Source: Flavobacteriales bacterium (GTDB taxonomy: Bacteria; Bacteroidota; Bacteroidia; Flavobacteriales; BACL11). Taken from it: a stretch of 64,000 nt of DNA. The position numbers and the translations under genes were made by a program. The stretch spans positions 42,085-106,084 of the forward strand of contig JAAZYM010000078.1 in NCBI GenBank assembly GCA_014239655.1, read 5' to 3'. Under the pieces are notes generated by a model. It had not been told where the DNA came from and searched no databases. It saw nothing but the letters and a program-made list of their open reading frames with translations. How positions within the stretch are numbered: the stretch's first letter is position 1; each line of letters opens with the position of its first letter. Shown here in pieces: positions 42,020-52,156 of the stretch.

Positions 42020-43261
42020 TTAATCCTCAAGCTCTGATTTAAATATATTCAACACTTCTTCTACCGTTTCCTTCTCCAGATCTGTTCTAGCAATTAAATC
42101 ATTAGCTTCTATAGCCAATACACTTCTAGCGCTATCACACCCTATTGCTTTTAAAGCATCTAAAACCCAATCTTCAATCTCATCTACAAACTCATCAATT
42201 GCCACATCATCTTCGTAGCTTGCTGCATCTCTAAAGACATCAATCTCATAACCAGTTAATCTACCTGCAAGACCAATATTATTTCCTCCTCTGCCAATAG
42301 CCAAAGAAACTTGATCAGCATCCATTATAACTTTTGCTCTATTATTTTCTTCATCAATAGTTACTGAATTTATTTTTGCAGGACTTAATGCTCTAGTAAT
42401 TAATAACTGCTGGTTCTCTGTAAAATTAACTACATCAATATTTTCATTCCTTAATTCTCTAACTATTCCATGTATTCTAGACCCTTTCATTCCTACACAA
42501 GCTCCAACAGGATCAATCCTATCATCATATGACTCAACACATACCTTAGCTCTCTCTCCAGGATTTCTCACAACATTTTTAATTGTAATAATACCATCAA
42601 AAACTTCAGGAACCTCCATCTCAAACAACCTTTCAATAAACTCAGTTGCAATCCTTGAAAGAACAATATTAGCCTTATTGTTCTTAATATTTACCTCCTT
42701 AATAATTGCTCTTACAGATTCTCCTTTTTTAAAGAAATCTTTTGGTATCTGTTCTGATTTTGGTAATGACATATCATTACCTTCATCATCAGTTAATAAT
42801 ATTTCATTTCTCCAAATCTGATAGACTTCCCCGTGAACAATCTCACCTATCCTAGATTCATACCTTTTAATTAACACATCTCTATGTTCTTCATGGATCC
42901 TTGAGATTAAATGTTGCCTAATAGATAATACCTGTCTTCTACCAAACTCCGAATCAAAGCTTACTAGCTCTGATAACTCTTCACCTACTTCATAGTCATC
43001 TTCTATTTTAAGAGCATCAGAGAGAGAAATCTGTGAGATCTCATTTTCTACATCCCCATCTGCAACAACCTCTCTGTTTTTCCATATTTCTAAATCACCT
43101 TTATCCACATTAATAATTACATTAAAATTCCCCTCATCATCATATTTTTTTTCTAAAACAGATTTAAAAACATCCTCTAAGATGTTCATCATTGTTTCTC
43201 TGTCAATGTTTTTAACATCCTTGAATTCAGAGAACGATTGAATAAGATTTTCTACTTCCAT
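42020..43261 (-). CDS. nusA: Transcription termination/antitermination factor NusA
   Basis: [38 protein letters not shown]-like S1/KH region; KH2 [25 protein letters not shown]. Confidence 0.97.
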   Translation of the reverse strand: MEVENLIQSFSEFKDVKNIDRETMMNILEDVFKSVLEKKYDDEGNFNVIINVDKGDLEIWKNREVVADGDVENEISQISLSDALKIEDDYEVGEELSELVSFDSEFGRRQVLSIRQHLISRIHEEHRDVLIKRYESRIGEIVHGEVYQIWRNEILLTDDEGNDMSLPKSEQIPKDFFKKGESVRAIIKEVNIKNNKANIVLSRIATEFIERLFEMEVPEVFDGIITIKNVVRNPGERAKVCVESYDDRIDPVGACVGMKGSRIHGIVRELRNENIDVVNFTENQQLLITRALSPAKINSVTIDEENNRAKVIMDADQVSLAIGRGGNNIGLAGRLTGYEIDVFRDAASYEDDVAIDEFVDEIEDWVLDALKAIGCDSARSVLAIEANDLIARTDLEKETVEEVLNIFKSELED

Positions 43262-43267
43262 TAAATT

Positions 43268-43723
43268 TTATTTAAAGTTTATTTTCAATTTTGTTTCTTT
43301 TATTTCTTCAAAAGGTATCATAACATCATTTAATGTATATTGTTTGTTATTTCCCTTGTCTTTCTTTAACACTTCTAAGGTTATATTATCATTATATTCT
43401 TTCAAAAGACCAGAGATTTTTTTACCATCCCTCTTTTTTACCACAACCTCTTGTCCTTGATGTTTCAAGTATTGCTCTTTTATCTTCAAGGGATTTGTAA
43501 GTCCAGGGGAACATACTGTTAATTCATAATCTTCATCATCCCTGTCAAAATTATCATGTATATGCCTGCTTATTGCTAAGCAATCATCTACATGAACTCC
43601 ACTATCTCTATCAAAATATATTGTAATAACATTAGTGTTGCTAACTGTTATATCAACAATATAACCATTTAGCTCAACAGCCTTTTCTAATGCAACCTTT
43701 CTTATGTCTTCTTTTAATAACAT
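43268..43723 (-). CDS. rimP: Ribosome maturation factor RimP
   Basis: ITIYFDRDSGVHVDDCLAISRHIHDNFD, YELTVCSPGLTNPLK; upstream of nusA-infB. Confidence 0.95.
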   Translation of the reverse strand: MLLKEDIRKVALEKAVELNGYIVDITVSNTNVITIYFDRDSGVHVDDCLAISRHIHDNFDRDDEDYELTVCSPGLTNPLKIKEQYLKHQGQEVVVKKRDGKKISGLLKEYNDNITLEVLKKDKGNNKQYTLNDVMIPFEEIKETKLKINFK

Positions 43724-43734
43724 GGCTTAATAAA

Positions 43735-43756
43735 AGAAGGGGCTCCTGCCCCTTCT
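43735..43756 (-). promoter_or_regulatory. Stable leader hairpin (terminator-like) in front of rimP-nusA-infB
   Basis: Minus strand agaaggggc-agga-gccccttct then TTTATT, 11 nt upstream of the rimP ATG and downstream of a TATCTTTG box. Confidence 0.65.
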
Positions 43757-43778
43757 CATTCATTCATATTTTTCCATG

Positions 43779-43786
43779 CAAAGATA
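43779..43786 (-). promoter_or_regulatory. Putative -7 box TATCTTTG for rimP-nusA-infB
   Basis: Plus strand CAAAGATA; TTG about 20 nt further upstream on the minus strand. Confidence 0.6.
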
Positions 43787-43832
43787 CAATCTTTTTCTTA
43801 ATCATGCAAAAACAAGCAAAATTGTTTATATA

Positions 43833-44975
43833 CTAATTAAGAGCTTCCGCTTTCTTTTTTGATGTATTAAAAAAGTCTTCAGGGCCTGTAGTAAGGTCTC
43901 TACTCATCTGATAAGCTTTTTCAAACATCTGTTTAGCTTGTAATGTGTCTCCTGATGCTAATAGTATATCTCCCATAGAATCATATGCATTAGGCTCATC
44001 AGGATGAACAGTAATATATACATCTAGATGGTTTTTTGCTGCATCCATATCTCCTTTCTCCATCATAAAATATGCCATCATATTATTCAATATGCTTGAT
44101 TCAGGAAATCTCTTTAAGCCAATCTTCACATTAGCAATCCTTTTGTCAATATCTTCTAAATAATACGCGTACCAAGCTCTTAATAATGGGTCATTAGCTG
44201 CGTATAACAAAGCATCCTCATACTTACTTAATCTTTCCTCCTTAGATGAAGATGGTGTCATTGTCTTAATAGTATACCTTTCAGCTAATGAAGCTCCTTC
44301 TAATTTTGGTTCAATCTCATCTATTAAAGCAAGTAGCTCATCCTTTTTTCCATTAAGATATAAATAATGCATCTTGCCTAAATGAGCAACTGCTAAATTT
44401 GGATCTAACTCTACAAGACTATCAGAATAAGCTAATGCATCATTATTTCTCAGATTAGCCATAGCATATCTCATGCTATTATACATTGATAATGCCCCCT
44501 CAACTTCAGTAGACGGCCATACAAAAGAATTTGATGCTCTATTAAGATCCCAATTCATCCATGAATGTCTCTTAAAAACTAACTTACCCATTTGCTTTCC
44601 AATTATTGAATGGAAACCAGATTTTGTTGTTTTTATTCCAGAAACATAACCGCTTAAATTACCATAAACACTAGCTACATTTCCAAAAACTTCAATATCT
44701 CTTACTTCAGCAACCATAGAGTCTTCATAAAACCATTCTGCTTTTATTTTACTGTGATCATTTACCCAATCTGGCCTTCCTACCCATCCATTAGATAAAT
44801 TATATAGCATAATTGAATCCCCTATATTCTCTTTAAAAGATAAAATAGCATCCTCACCATCAATCTGATCTGAGAAATGTGTAAGAACAAAATCTTCGAC
44901 CTTGTTTTTATCTAACGATGAATTACATGCTGAAAATATTACAGCAAAAAATAATAAATAAATTGTCTTTTTCAT
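43833..44975 (-). CDS. Lipoprotein with NTF2/SnoaL-like N-terminal domain and TPR C-terminal region
   Basis: Start moved to MKKTIYLLFFAVIFSACNSS (lipobox); SNGWVGRPDWVNDHSKIKAEWFYEDSMVAEVRDIEVFGNVASVYG; TPR-like AYDSMGDILLASGDTLQAKQMFEKAYQ. Confidence 0.75.
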   Translation of the reverse strand: MKKTIYLLFFAVIFSACNSSLDKNKVEDFVLTHFSDQIDGEDAILSFKENIGDSIMLYNLSNGWVGRPDWVNDHSKIKAEWFYEDSMVAEVRDIEVFGNVASVYGNLSGYVSGIKTTKSGFHSIIGKQMGKLVFKRHSWMNWDLNRASNSFVWPSTEVEGALSMYNSMRYAMANLRNNDALAYSDSLVELDPNLAVAHLGKMHYLYLNGKKDELLALIDEIEPKLEGASLAERYTIKTMTPSSSKEERLSKYEDALLYAANDPLLRAWYAYYLEDIDKRIANVKIGLKRFPESSILNNMMAYFMMEKGDMDAAKNHLDVYITVHPDEPNAYDSMGDILLASGDTLQAKQMFEKAYQMSRDLTTGPEDFFNTSKKKAEALN

Positions 44976-45012
44976 ACCTGTTATTGTTTTAGTTATTTTT
45001 GATTTATAACCT

Positions 45013-45042
45013 AAAAGGCCCACAAAAATATGCGGGCCTTTT
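45013..45042 (-). terminator. Rho-independent terminator after the 993-aa T9SS protein gene
   Basis: aaaaggccc-N12-gggcctttt, immediately downstream of the minus-strand stop at 45063. Confidence 0.85.
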
Positions 45043-45062
45043 ATAATTTTATAACTATAAAA

Positions 45063-48044
45063 TTATTGTAAAATTACTTTCTTAGTAAGAATACTATCTA
45101 TCTTTCTTAGTTTAACAAAATATATTCCATTTGAATAATTTGATAAATCTAATTGATTAGAATATTTAACATTATTATGTTCTAAGTTTTCATTATATAT
45201 TTCATCTCCTAATACATTCATAATTGAGAGAGAAATAATATTATTATTCACAAACTCTATATTAAGCAATCCACTTGTTGGATTAGGATATAGTAATAAT
45301 GTAGAAGGATCTAAATCATTAATATCCGTGCTTGTATAAACATATTGATTACTCCAATCTTGACATCCATTTGAATCGGTAACAGCACACCAATAAGTTC
45401 CGCTTGAATCTGGAAGTATCCATTGTGTTGTCTCATTGGTATTCCACTCATATGTATATGGAGGTGTACCAGTTGATACAATTACAGATAATGTGTCACC
45501 ATTTTGAACTACTGTAGCGTCAGTTGGACTATCATGAATTGTAAGATCTAGCGTTACTGTACTATCACAACCATTAACATCAGTATATACATTAGTATAC
45601 ATTCCTGTTGAATCATAAGTCACACCATCCCAGTCATATGAATCACAAGCAGACATTGTAACTGTTGATGAACTACTATTGTTAATTGTAAGATCTAACG
45701 TTACTGTACTATCACAACCATTTGAACCAGTATATACATTAGTATACATTCCTGTTGAATCATAAGTCACACCATCCCAGTCATATGAATCACAAGCAGT
45801 GATTGCAACCGTTGATGATGAACTGTAGTTAATTGTAAGATCTAACGTTACTGTACTATCACAACCATTAACATCAGTATATACATTAGTATACATTCCT
45901 GTTGAATCATAAGTCACACCATCCCAGTCATATGAATCACAAGCAGACATTGTAACTGTTAACATAGGATCGCAACAAATAATCTGTGAAAAAGATTGAA
46001 TATCAACATGGCCTAATTCAGAAGTGATTGTTGTTGTGAAATTCAATAACGTGGTATTTGGATTAACAAATAGATTGCTGAATGTAGCAGTAGAAACATA
46101 ACCATTCGTTGAGGAATTTCCATCTGCAGGACTTGTAGCAATAACACTTACGCCTCCAGTACTTAGATTTGCAACTCCAAAAGTACCCAAGACAACTCCA
46201 GAAGGATCAACTGACTCTACTTCAAAGTCATCTACAGTATTTATTGTACTTAATACTAGGTTCGAGTTTACATTAGTGCCACCAGCAAATAAAACATTCG
46301 CACTACCAACAACATCACCAACAACTAAACCAGTGATATCAAATGAGCCTCCATCAGAAACAAAAACTGCTGAATCAATATCAGCTTCACCCGCATCTTG
46401 AGACACATCAATAGTTAAGTCAGTTAAAGTATTACATGTATTATCTGATGTCCCAACAGTAACAGTTGGTGAAAAATCAATACATGACATATAATGTGTG
46501 AAACTTTGATTATCAACCTCCCCTAATTCAGAAGTAATTGTTGAATTGAAATTTAGCATTCCACTTGTTGGATTATGAAATACACTATTGAATGTTACAC
46601 TAGATGAATTTCCACCAGTTAATGAATTATTATCTCCAGGGCTTGTAGCGGTTATACTAATACCTCCTCCACTTAAATTCTCAATTGAGAATGAATTTCC
46701 TAATGAATCAGAAATCACTGCAGTAGTACCAGTTAAAGAACTAACATATAAGCTAGTGTTATACGTTCCAAGGCTATTAGTAAATGAAGCAGATCCAATA
46801 TTATCTCCAATAGCCATTGATGATATTGTAAATGAACCTCCATCAGAAACAAATAAAGCGCTTGCCATATCTGTCTCCCCAGCATCTTGACTAACATTAA
46901 TTGTTAAGCTAGATAAACTATCACAATCATAATTAGATAATGATGTTGAAACTGTAGGTGAAAAATCAGCACAAGACATTAATACATTGATTGATTGATT
47001 ATCAACTTGCCCAATCTCTGAAGTAATTGTTGAAGTAAAACCTAAAACTCCAACACTTGTATTATTATAAATATTAGTAAGAGTTACAGAAGATGAATTT
47101 CCGCTTGTTGTATAATTATTATCTCCAGGACTTGTTGCGCTTACACTAACACCTCCTCCACTTAGATTCTCAATCAAAAAAGAATTAGAAAAATTATCAA
47201 CCAAAGTAGCAGAGCTTCCACTTACACTACTTACAAATAAATCAGTAGTATATGTATTAGATGTAGTAGTTACAGTAGCGTATCCTACCATATTTCCGAC
47301 ACTCAATGATGCCAAATCAAATGAACCTCCATCGGTCATAAATAAAGAAGCATCCATATCAATTTCACCAGCATCCTGACTTACCTGAATAGTTACATCA
47401 GTTAAAAGTCCGCAGTCATTATTAGATAAAATTAGATTCACGCTAGGAGAAAAGTCAGCACATCCCATAAACTGAACAATGGATTGATTGTCAACATCCC
47501 CTAACTCAGAGGTAATAGTAGATGAAAACGTTAATACTGATGTTGACGGATTAACAAACAAATTATTAAACGTTGCATTTGATGTGTATCCTCCTGTTGT
47601 CGTGTTGCCATCACCAGGACTTGTTGCTGTAATCTCAATCCCATTAGTTAGATTCTGAAGAGTGAAAGACCCTAATGTTCCACTGTTATCAACAGAAAGC
47701 ACAATAGTACTCCAAGAAGATGTTGCGCCAACAATTAAGGTAGAGTTAATTGTAACACCAGAAGTTAATGTCATATCTGCTGTTCCTAATGTATCTCCAA
47801 CATTTACACTTGCTAAATCAAATGAACCCGCATCTGATGTAAATACAGAAGAAGCTATATCAGTCTCTCCCTGATCTTGACTAACATCAATACTTAAATC
47901 AGCAAGCTGTCCGCAATTTAGATTAGATAAGTTAACACCAACTGTTGGTGAGAAGTTTTGTGAATAACTATTTAAAGAAATTATAGATGCTGCTAAAAAG
48001 AAAAATAGGTTCTTTAAAAAGTTTAAATTGTAGTTTTTTTTCAT
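45063..48044 (-). CDS. Repeat-rich secreted protein with T9SS type A sorting domain
   Basis: Signal peptide; four ~150-aa repeats; three 49-aa CDSYDWDGVTYDSTGMYTNVYT repeats; C-terminal LLLYPNPTSGLLNIEF...NYSNGIYFVKL. Confidence 0.9.
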   Translation of the reverse strand: MKKNYNLNFLKNLFFFLAASIISLNSYSQNFSPTVGVNLSNLNCGQLADLSIDVSQDQGETDIASSVFTSDAGSFDLASVNVGDTLGTADMTLTSGVTINSTLIVGATSSWSTIVLSVDNSGTLGSFTLQNLTNGIEITATSPGDGNTTTGGYTSNATFNNLFVNPSTSVLTFSSTITSELGDVDNQSIVQFMGCADFSPSVNLILSNNDCGLLTDVTIQVSQDAGEIDMDASLFMTDGGSFDLASLSVGNMVGYATVTTTSNTYTTDLFVSSVSGSSATLVDNFSNSFLIENLSGGGVSVSATSPGDNNYTTSGNSSSVTLTNIYNNTSVGVLGFTSTITSEIGQVDNQSINVLMSCADFSPTVSTSLSNYDCDSLSSLTINVSQDAGETDMASALFVSDGGSFTISSMAIGDNIGSASFTNSLGTYNTSLYVSSLTGTTAVISDSLGNSFSIENLSGGGISITATSPGDNNSLTGGNSSSVTFNSVFHNPTSGMLNFNSTITSELGEVDNQSFTHYMSCIDFSPTVTVGTSDNTCNTLTDLTIDVSQDAGEADIDSAVFVSDGGSFDITGLVVGDVVGSANVLFAGGTNVNSNLVLSTINTVDDFEVESVDPSGVVLGTFGVANLSTGGVSVIATSPADGNSSTNGYVSTATFSNLFVNPNTTLLNFTTTITSELGHVDIQSFSQIICCDPMLTVTMSACDSYDWDGVTYDSTGMYTNVYTDVNGCDSTVTLDLTINYSSSSTVAITACDSYDWDGVTYDSTGMYTNVYTGSNGCDSTVTLDLTINNSSSSTVTMSACDSYDWDGVTYDSTGMYTNVYTDVNGCDSTVTLDLTIHDSPTDATVVQNGDTLSVIVSTGTPPYTYEWNTNETTQWILPDSSGTYWCAVTDSNGCQDWSNQYVYTSTDINDLDPSTLLLYPNPTSGLLNIEFVNNNIISLSIMNVLGDEIYNENLEHNNVKYSNQLDLSNYSNGIYFVKLRKIDSILTKKVILQ
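45538..45966. repeat. Three tandem 147-bp coding repeats
   Basis: attgtaagatcta(g/a)cgttactgtactatcacaacca... begins at 45538, 45685 and 45832 (period 147 bp). Confidence 0.95.
45985..47960. repeat. Four diverged domain repeats of about 480-500 bp within the same gene
   Basis: Protein units (D)FSPTV...C..L.DL.IDVSQDAGE.D...F.SDGGSFD...VGD...ATSPGDGN...TSELG.VDNQS recur four times. Confidence 0.85.
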
Positions 48045-48213
48045 AATATACTTGTTATGTTAATAAATCTGTTCCTTTCCCAAGTTTAACAGAAAGACAA
48101 ATTTATTAAAAAAAACATTCTACCGCAAGAATTTTACTAGAATAAACTTACTTAAAACGAAACAAGTAGGTATTAACACCTATCTAAAGAGGAGTACAAG
48201 GAGGGGAGAAAGT

Positions 48214-48284
48214 TGCCCGACTAGGGATCGAACCTAGACTCTTCTGCACCAAAAACAGACGTGTTGCCAATTACACCATCGGGC
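48214..48284 (-). tRNA. tRNA-Gln (TTG anticodon)
   Basis: Cloverleaf GCCCGATGGTGTAATTGGCAACACGTCTGTTTTTGGTGCAGAAGAGTCTAGGTTCGATCCCTAGTCGGGCA; loop TTTTGGT. Confidence 0.95.
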
Positions 48285-48433
48285 AAATAAATTTTGAAAA
48301 GCAAAAATAGAAATAATTAATTACCAGCAAAAAGAAATTAATCAATTCCTTGATAAGGTAAAATTTAATAGTTAAACTAACTTTAAATTTATAAATTCGC
48401 ATTCACAAATTAACATCAAACTAAACATAAATA

Positions 48434-51400
48434 ATGGAATCATTTAAAAAATTTAACAATATTATTGGATGGTCAGTATTTGCTATTGCATCTTTTGTTT
48501 ATCTTTCCACAATAGAACAGACAGTTAGCTTTTGGGATTGCGGAGAGTATATTGCTACTGCATACAAGCTTGAGGTTGGCCACCCCCCCGGAGCTCCATT
48601 ATTTCAGATGTTAGGTAGGCTGTTTTCATTATTTGCTGAGCCAGGAACTAGCCAAGTAGCTGTAGCGGTAAATATTATGTCCGCATTGTGCAGTTCATTT
48701 ACTATCCTTTTTCTTTTCTGGACAATTACTGCATTTGGAAGAAGAATCTCTTCTTTCAATGTAGAGAAAGAAGAAGACCCTTTCAAAATGATAGCTATAC
48801 TTGCTGCCGGTGTTGTTGGTGCATTAACTTATACTTTCTCTGATTCATTTTGGTTCTCTGCTGTTGAGGGAGAAGTTTATGCAATGTCATCATTTTTTAC
48901 AGCGATAACATTTTGGTGTATCCTAAAATGGGAGGAAGAATCGGATCAACCCTCTTCAAATAGATGGCTAATCTTAATCGCATATCTTATTGGACTATCA
49001 ATAGGGGTTCATTTACTAAGTTTACTTACGATTCCAGCTATGGGAATGATATATTATTACAAAAAATACAAATACACTAAAATAAATGCAATAAAAGCAT
49101 TTATAATTTCAATGGCAATCTTAGGATTTGTACAGGGGATAATTATACCTAGTGCAGTAGGCTTAATCTCTTCATTTGAATTATTCTTTGTAAATACAGT
49201 GGGGCTTCCTTTTAATTCAGGAAGTATTATATACCTCATAACAATAATTGGTCTCATCACATTTGGACTCATCTACACCAGAAAAAACAATAAACCTTTA
49301 ATGAACAGTATAGTGCTTTCATTTATGATGCTACTAATAGGTTATTCTTCATTTGCTATACTAGTTGTTAGGTCTAATGCTAACCCTCCAATTGATGAAA
49401 ACAACCCTGAAGATGCTGTTGGATTATTATCATATCTAAAAAGAGAACAATATGGAAGTTGGCCTATTGTATACGGACAATACTTTAATGCAAAATTAGA
49501 TAATAAAAAACCTTATCTAGATGGAAATCCTACTTATGCTAAAGATGACAAAAAGGGAAAATACATTATCATTGATGATCGTAAAAAATCTATACCTAAC
49601 TTTAGTGCAAAATACAAAACATTCTTTCCAAGAATGTGGAGTAACACTCAAAGTAGACATGCTGCAGGTTATAAACAATGGGCAGGATTAAGAAATACAG
49701 AACGAACTCCAACTTTTAGTCAAAACTTAAAATTCTTTTTTAATTATCAGATTGGTTGGTCATACTTAAGATATTTTATGTGGAATTTTGCAGGAAGACA
49801 GAATGATTATATGAATATGGATGGAAACTCATTACATGGAAATTGGGAAAGTGGAATTTCATTCATTGATAATTTAAGACTAGGAACCCCTTCTGACACT
49901 ATCAGTCCGGATCACCTAAAGAACAATAAAGCAAAAAACCATTATTATTTCTTACCACTGATACTAGGTTTAATTGGAATGCTTTTTCATTTCAAGAAAC
50001 ATAATCAAGATGCTTTAGTTGTATTGCTGTTCTTTTTATTTACTGGTGTATTAATAATCATATATCTTAATGTTGTTCCTTTCCAACCAAGAGAAAGGGA
50101 TTATGCTTATGTAGGGTCCTTTTATGCTTTCTCAATATGGGTGGGTATTGGACTACTTGGAATATATGATTTCTTAAAACAAAAAACCAATGCTAAAACA
50201 AGTATTATAGCAGCATCAACTATTTCAATGCTAATGGCCCCAATCTTATTAGCAGCAGAAAATTGGGATGATCATGATAGATCTGGAAGATATACTGCAC
50301 TAGAAGTAGCCAAAAACTACCTCAATTCATGCGCAAAAAATGCTATTCTATTTACAAATGGAGATAACGACACCTTTCCTTTATGGTATGCTCAAGAGGT
50401 TGAAGGAATCCGTACCGATATTAAGGTTGTCAATCTATCACTATTTAATACTGACTGGTATATTGATCAAATGAAAAGAGCTTCATATGAAGCTGCTCCA
50501 ATACCTTCATCATTAGAACATGACGACTATAGAAGAGGTACACGAGATTACACTCCTATCCAAGAAAAATTTAAAGAATTTAAAGAAGTTGGTCAAGTTG
50601 TTAAATTTATAAACAGCAAGAATACTAAGGCAATGCTTAATACATCTTCTGGATTAAGAAACTACTGTCCAACTAAAAAACTAAAACTTACAGTTGACAA
50701 AGAAAAAGCAAAACAATTTGTTCCTGTTGAATATCACAATGAAATTGTAAATGAAATTAAATGGAAAATATCTGGAAATGGTATTTACAAAAATAAATTA
50801 ATGGTATTAGATATACTAGCTAATTTTAACTGGGATAGACCTATTTACTTTGCAATTACAGTTGGAAGAGATAATTTTATGGGGCTAGAGAAATACTTCC
50901 AGCTTGAAGGATTAGCATATAGATTAGTTCCATACATTTCAAACTCTACTGATGGACAAACCGGCGCAATAAATACTGAAGTAATGTATGAAAATCTGAT
51001 AAATAGATTTAAATGGGGAGGCTTAAATAACTCTGAATTATACTTTGACGAGACCAATACCCGAATGGTTATGAACTATAGAAACAACTACGCCAGATTA
51101 GCTGAAAATCTATTTACTAAGAAAGATACTCTAAGAGCAATAGAAGTGCTTGATAAATGTATATCTGAATTTCCAAGAGAAGTAGTAAGCTTAACATACT
51201 TTACTATCCCTATAATTGATATTTATTATAAAGCAAAAGAAAATCAAAAAGGAGATGATCTTTTAGCAACAATGATTGATGATTATCTAACTGAATACAG
51301 ATATCTATCTGAATTTAAAAAAGGGAGTGGCTTAAAACAAAACTTCAATATTTGTGGGCAAGTGCTTGGGAGTTTAACTAGAGTATTACAACTTCATCGA

Positions 51401-51538
51401 AGAAACGATGACTCATTTACTTATTCTAAAGAAGATAATACCTTTTACAGATCAAAAGAAGGATCTGATAAAGAAGAAATAAATTATTCTTCATATAGAA
51501 TAAATACATTTCTAGATGAGTTCTATGCTTTACAGTAA
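48434..51538 (+). CDS. DUF2723 / GT117-like multi-TM membrane glycosyltransferase-type protein
   Basis: VSFWDCGEYIATAYKLEVGHPPGAPLFQMLGRLFSL, NGDNDTFPLWYAQEVEGIRTDIKVVNLSL. Confidence 0.92.
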   Translation: MESFKKFNNIIGWSVFAIASFVYLSTIEQTVSFWDCGEYIATAYKLEVGHPPGAPLFQMLGRLFSLFAEPGTSQVAVAVNIMSALCSSFTILFLFWTITAFGRRISSFNVEKEEDPFKMIAILAAGVVGALTYTFSDSFWFSAVEGEVYAMSSFFTAITFWCILKWEEESDQPSSNRWLILIAYLIGLSIGVHLLSLLTIPAMGMIYYYKKYKYTKINAIKAFIISMAILGFVQGIIIPSAVGLISSFELFFVNTVGLPFNSGSIIYLITIIGLITFGLIYTRKNNKPLMNSIVLSFMMLLIGYSSFAILVVRSNANPPIDENNPEDAVGLLSYLKREQYGSWPIVYGQYFNAKLDNKKPYLDGNPTYAKDDKKGKYIIIDDRKKSIPNFSAKYKTFFPRMWSNTQSRHAAGYKQWAGLRNTERTPTFSQNLKFFFNYQIGWSYLRYFMWNFAGRQNDYMNMDGNSLHGNWESGISFIDNLRLGTPSDTISPDHLKNNKAKNHYYFLPLILGLIGMLFHFKKHNQDALVVLLFFLFTGVLIIIYLNVVPFQPRERDYAYVGSFYAFSIWVGIGLLGIYDFLKQKTNAKTSIIAASTISMLMAPILLAAENWDDHDRSGRYTALEVAKNYLNSCAKNAILFTNGDNDTFPLWYAQEVEGIRTDIKVVNLSLFNTDWYIDQMKRASYEAAPIPSSLEHDDYRRGTRDYTPIQEKFKEFKEVGQVVKFINSKNTKAMLNTSSGLRNYCPTKKLKLTVDKEKAKQFVPVEYHNEIVNEIKWKISGNGIYKNKLMVLDILANFNWDRPIYFAITVGRDNFMGLEKYFQLEGLAYRLVPYISNSTDGQTGAINTEVMYENLINRFKWGGLNNSELYFDETNTRMVMNYRNNYARLAENLFTKKDTLRAIEVLDKCISEFPREVVSLTYFTIPIIDIYYKAKENQKGDDLLATMIDDYLTEYRYLSEFKKGSGLKQNFNICGQVLGSLTRVLQLHRRNDDSFTYSKEDNTFYRSKEGSDKEEINYSSYRINTFLDEFYALQ

Positions 51539-51544
51539 ATTATT

Positions 51545-52156
51545 TTGTTTGTAAAGACGCCAACAGGTTTAGCGAAATTTCTTTTTCCATCTATGATCTG
51601 GAAAAATAAAACCACTGAAAAAAAGATATGGTTAACTTTTGATGATGGCCCAGATGAGATAGTTACTGTCTTCTTATTATCCGTTTTAAGAAAATTAAAA
51701 ATCAAAGCAACGTTTTTTCTTATTGGAAAACAAGTAAAGAAGCATCCTATAATCACAAAAAAAATATTAGATGCTGGTCATTATATTGGAAATCATTCCT
51801 ATTCCCACATAAACGGCTTCCTCAAATCAAAAAAAGAATATGTTAGTGATGTTGATCGAGCAAATTATCTTATAGATTCTAAAATATTCAGGCCTCCATA
51901 TGGAAAGATCCGGCCTATCCAATTAAGACATCTTAAAAAGAAATACAAAATAATCATGTGGGATATCCTTAGTTGGGATTTTAAAAAAAATATATCTTCA
52001 GAGAGACTATACAAGAATGTTATTGATAATGTAGAGAACGGCTCCATTATTGTTTTTCATAACAATATGAAAAGCTATAAAAACTTAAAACAAAATCTAG
52101 AGAATATATTATTAAAATTACAAAAAGAAGGATATACTTTTTCTACTACTTGGTAG
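51545..52156 (+). CDS. Polysaccharide deacetylase family protein
   Basis: TTG start; IWLTFDDGPDEIVT, ATFFLIGKQVKKHP, GNHSYSH, FRPPYGK motifs. Confidence 0.92.
   Translation: MFVKTPTGLAKFLFPSMIWKNKTTEKKIWLTFDDGPDEIVTVFLLSVLRKLKIKATFFLIGKQVKKHPIITKKILDAGHYIGNHSYSHINGFLKSKKEYVSDVDRANYLIDSKIFRPPYGKIRPIQLRHLKKKYKIIMWDILSWDFKKNISSERLYKNVIDNVENGSIIVFHNNMKSYKNLKQNLENILLKLQKEGYTFSTTW

Noticed and set aside
41608-42042. 144-aa Ser/Leu-rich ORF antisense to infB N-terminus
   Set aside because: Antisense of a Lys/Glu-rich region yields Ser/Phe/Leu; no independent support.
45538-45966. Possible CRISPR-like array (regular repeats)
   Set aside because: 147-bp units are in-frame protein repeats (49 aa), with no short repeat/unique spacer alternation.
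46588-47874. Plus-strand ORFs of 100 and 70 aa antisense to the repeat-rich T9SS gene
   Set aside because: They mirror the repeated coding units; the repetition of the sense strand explains them.
48160-48190. Hairpin taggtattaacaccta downstream of tRNA-Gln
   Set aside because: Only a short 5-bp stem; too weak to call a terminator.
51545-51560. Missing start for the polysaccharide deacetylase (non-ATG)
   Set aside because: TTG at 51545 is an ordinary alternative start, 6 nt after the upstream stop; not unusual enough to flag.
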